A stretch of DNA of 21,607 bases from a bacterium. GTDB lineage: Bacteria; Bacillota_I; Bacilli_A; RF39; UBA660. Below, in pieces: positions 21,089-21,607 of the stretch. The DNA lies in assembly GCA_014846175.1 (NCBI GenBank), contig RKAV01000075.1:1-21607 (forward strand). The letters run 5' to 3'. Position 1 is the stretch's first letter, and every line of letters begins with the position of its first letter. A model generated the notes under the pieces. That model searched no databases and was not told where the DNA came from. It saw only the letters and a program-made list of their open reading frames with translations. A program made the position numbers and the translations under genes.

Positions 21089-21525
21089 TGAGATATTTAG
21101 TAACCGGTGTTACTGGTCAACTTGGTTTTGATGTAGTAAGAATTTTAAAAGAAAATGGTATTACTAATATTTATGCCCCAACAAGTAGTGAGTTTGATAT
21201 TACTAATAAAGAAATAGTAGTTTCTAAGACTAAAGAGTTTAACCCTGATGTTATTATTCACTGTGCTGCTTATACTAAAGTAGATCAAGCAGAAATTGAT
21301 ACTGATACTTGTTATAAAGTTAATGTTGATGGTACTAAAAATATGACAGAAGCAGCAAAAGAAGTTGATGCTAAGATTATTTATATTAGTACTGATTATG
21401 TTTTTGATGGGGAAAAGAAAGGCGCTTATCTAGTTAATGATAAGACTAATCCTAAATCTATTTATGGAAAGACTAAACTAGAGGGAGAGAAAATAGTTAG
21501 TAGTTATTTAAAATTTTATATCTAA
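21088..21525 (+). pseudogene. rmlD (rfbD): dTDP-4-dehydrorhamnose reductase, truncated at about half length
   Basis: NAD(P)-dependent last step of dTDP-L-rhamnose synthesis. The first 145 residues are a clear RmlD Rossmann domain: VTGVTGQLG (6-14), EFDITNKEIV, PDVIIHCAAYTKVDQAE, YISTDYVFDG and the catalytic YGKTKLEGE. RmlD is normally about 280-300 aa. This frame ends right after KIVSSYLKFYI, where family members continue with a V-R-x-S/A-W-x-[YF]-G strand. The sequence after 21523 is unrelated non-coding DNA with a hairpin and tandem repeats. It was therefore cut by an insertion, by a rearrangement or by an assembly junction. The ATG abuts the rmlC stop (TAATG). Without the C-terminal substrate domain it should be inactive unless completed elsewhere. 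Confidence 0.85.
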
Positions 21526-21547
21526 TTTTCGATTATCCGCATAAACA

Positions 21548-21607
21548 CTATACTTTCAAGTATTTTGAAGTATAGAAAAAACTCATTTTACCACGAATTT
21601 ACCACGA
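21548..21607. repeat. Hairpin and 11-bp tandem repeat at the window edge
   Basis: CTATACTTTCAA (21548-21559) and TTGAAGTATAG (21565-21575) form a stem with one bulged T. Two tandem copies of TTTACCACGA, at 21587-21596 and 21598-21607, run into the window end. They directly follow the point where rmlD is cut. They could be the end of a mobile or invertible element, or a repeat that breaks assembly. Confidence 0.6.

Noticed and set aside
21548..21575. Terminator after rmlD
   Set aside because: The hairpin is followed by A rather than T on the + strand, and the minus-strand side lacks a trailing T run as well.
1..21607. tRNA, rRNA or CRISPR array
   Set aside because: No cloverleaf, rRNA-like stretch or regularly spaced repeat set was seen on either strand.

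Overview
The window is a very AT-rich bacterial segment. Coding density is high, almost all genes lie on the + strand, TAA/TAG stops dominate, Arg is mostly AGA, and Shine-Dalgarno sites are strong. Gene content fits a low-GC Firmicute of the uncultured gut Bacilli/Mollicutes-like (RF39-type) kind: a phenylalanine T-box, SipW/TasA-type secretion signals, type IV pilin-like proteins, a YngK-type GHL10 protein and a YetF/DUF421 protein. The lineage is an inference from style and content. TGA is read as stop: the internal Trp residues I checked use TGG, and TGA ends genes in 4-nt overlaps.

Layout. Bases 1-1925 hold the 3' nine-tenths of topA, closed by a terminator shared with a convergent XRE regulator. 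A palindrome-bearing divergent promoter then drives a frameshifted membrane-protein gene and an SGNH-like protein of unknown role. Next come frr and a Phe T-box leader (specifier UUC) ahead of a HAD phosphatase, pheS, pheT and a coupled 100-aa orphan, followed by a small secreted protein. Bases 9545-10230 are a decayed stretch: a 59-aa ORF, its in-frame remnant, and a T-box-like or leader-peptide-like hairpin. At 10231-11700 is a SipW/TasA-type secreted protein whose C-terminus carries a likely diversity-generating retroelement (DGR) variable region, followed by a GC-rich hairpin, a purine-rich 3' region and a strong terminator. A second eroded stretch (11912-12200) follows.

At 12232-14160 there is an HD hydrolase / dTMP-kinase-like / DUF421 operon, then a membrane-anchored GHL10 protein and two separately promoted pilin-like genes. 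From 16630 to the end runs nfo (endonuclease IV), then a surface-polysaccharide cluster: O-antigen-ligase-like protein, family 2 glycosyltransferase, rmlA, rmlC and an abruptly truncated rmlD. The rml genes make dTDP-L-rhamnose, the glycosyltransferase probably transfers a sugar such as rhamnose, and the ligase/polymerase-like protein handles the lipid-linked glycan.

The most interesting signal is at 11536-11613: 26 consecutive codons ending in T or C inside a C-terminal domain ending in an RPV motif. This is the pattern left by adenine-directed mutagenic retrohoming from a template rich in AAY codons. Neither a reverse transcriptase nor a template repeat is in the window, so the mutagenesis machinery, if active, would act from elsewhere. 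The truncation of rmlD next to a hairpin and tandem repeats at the right edge is the second point of interest.
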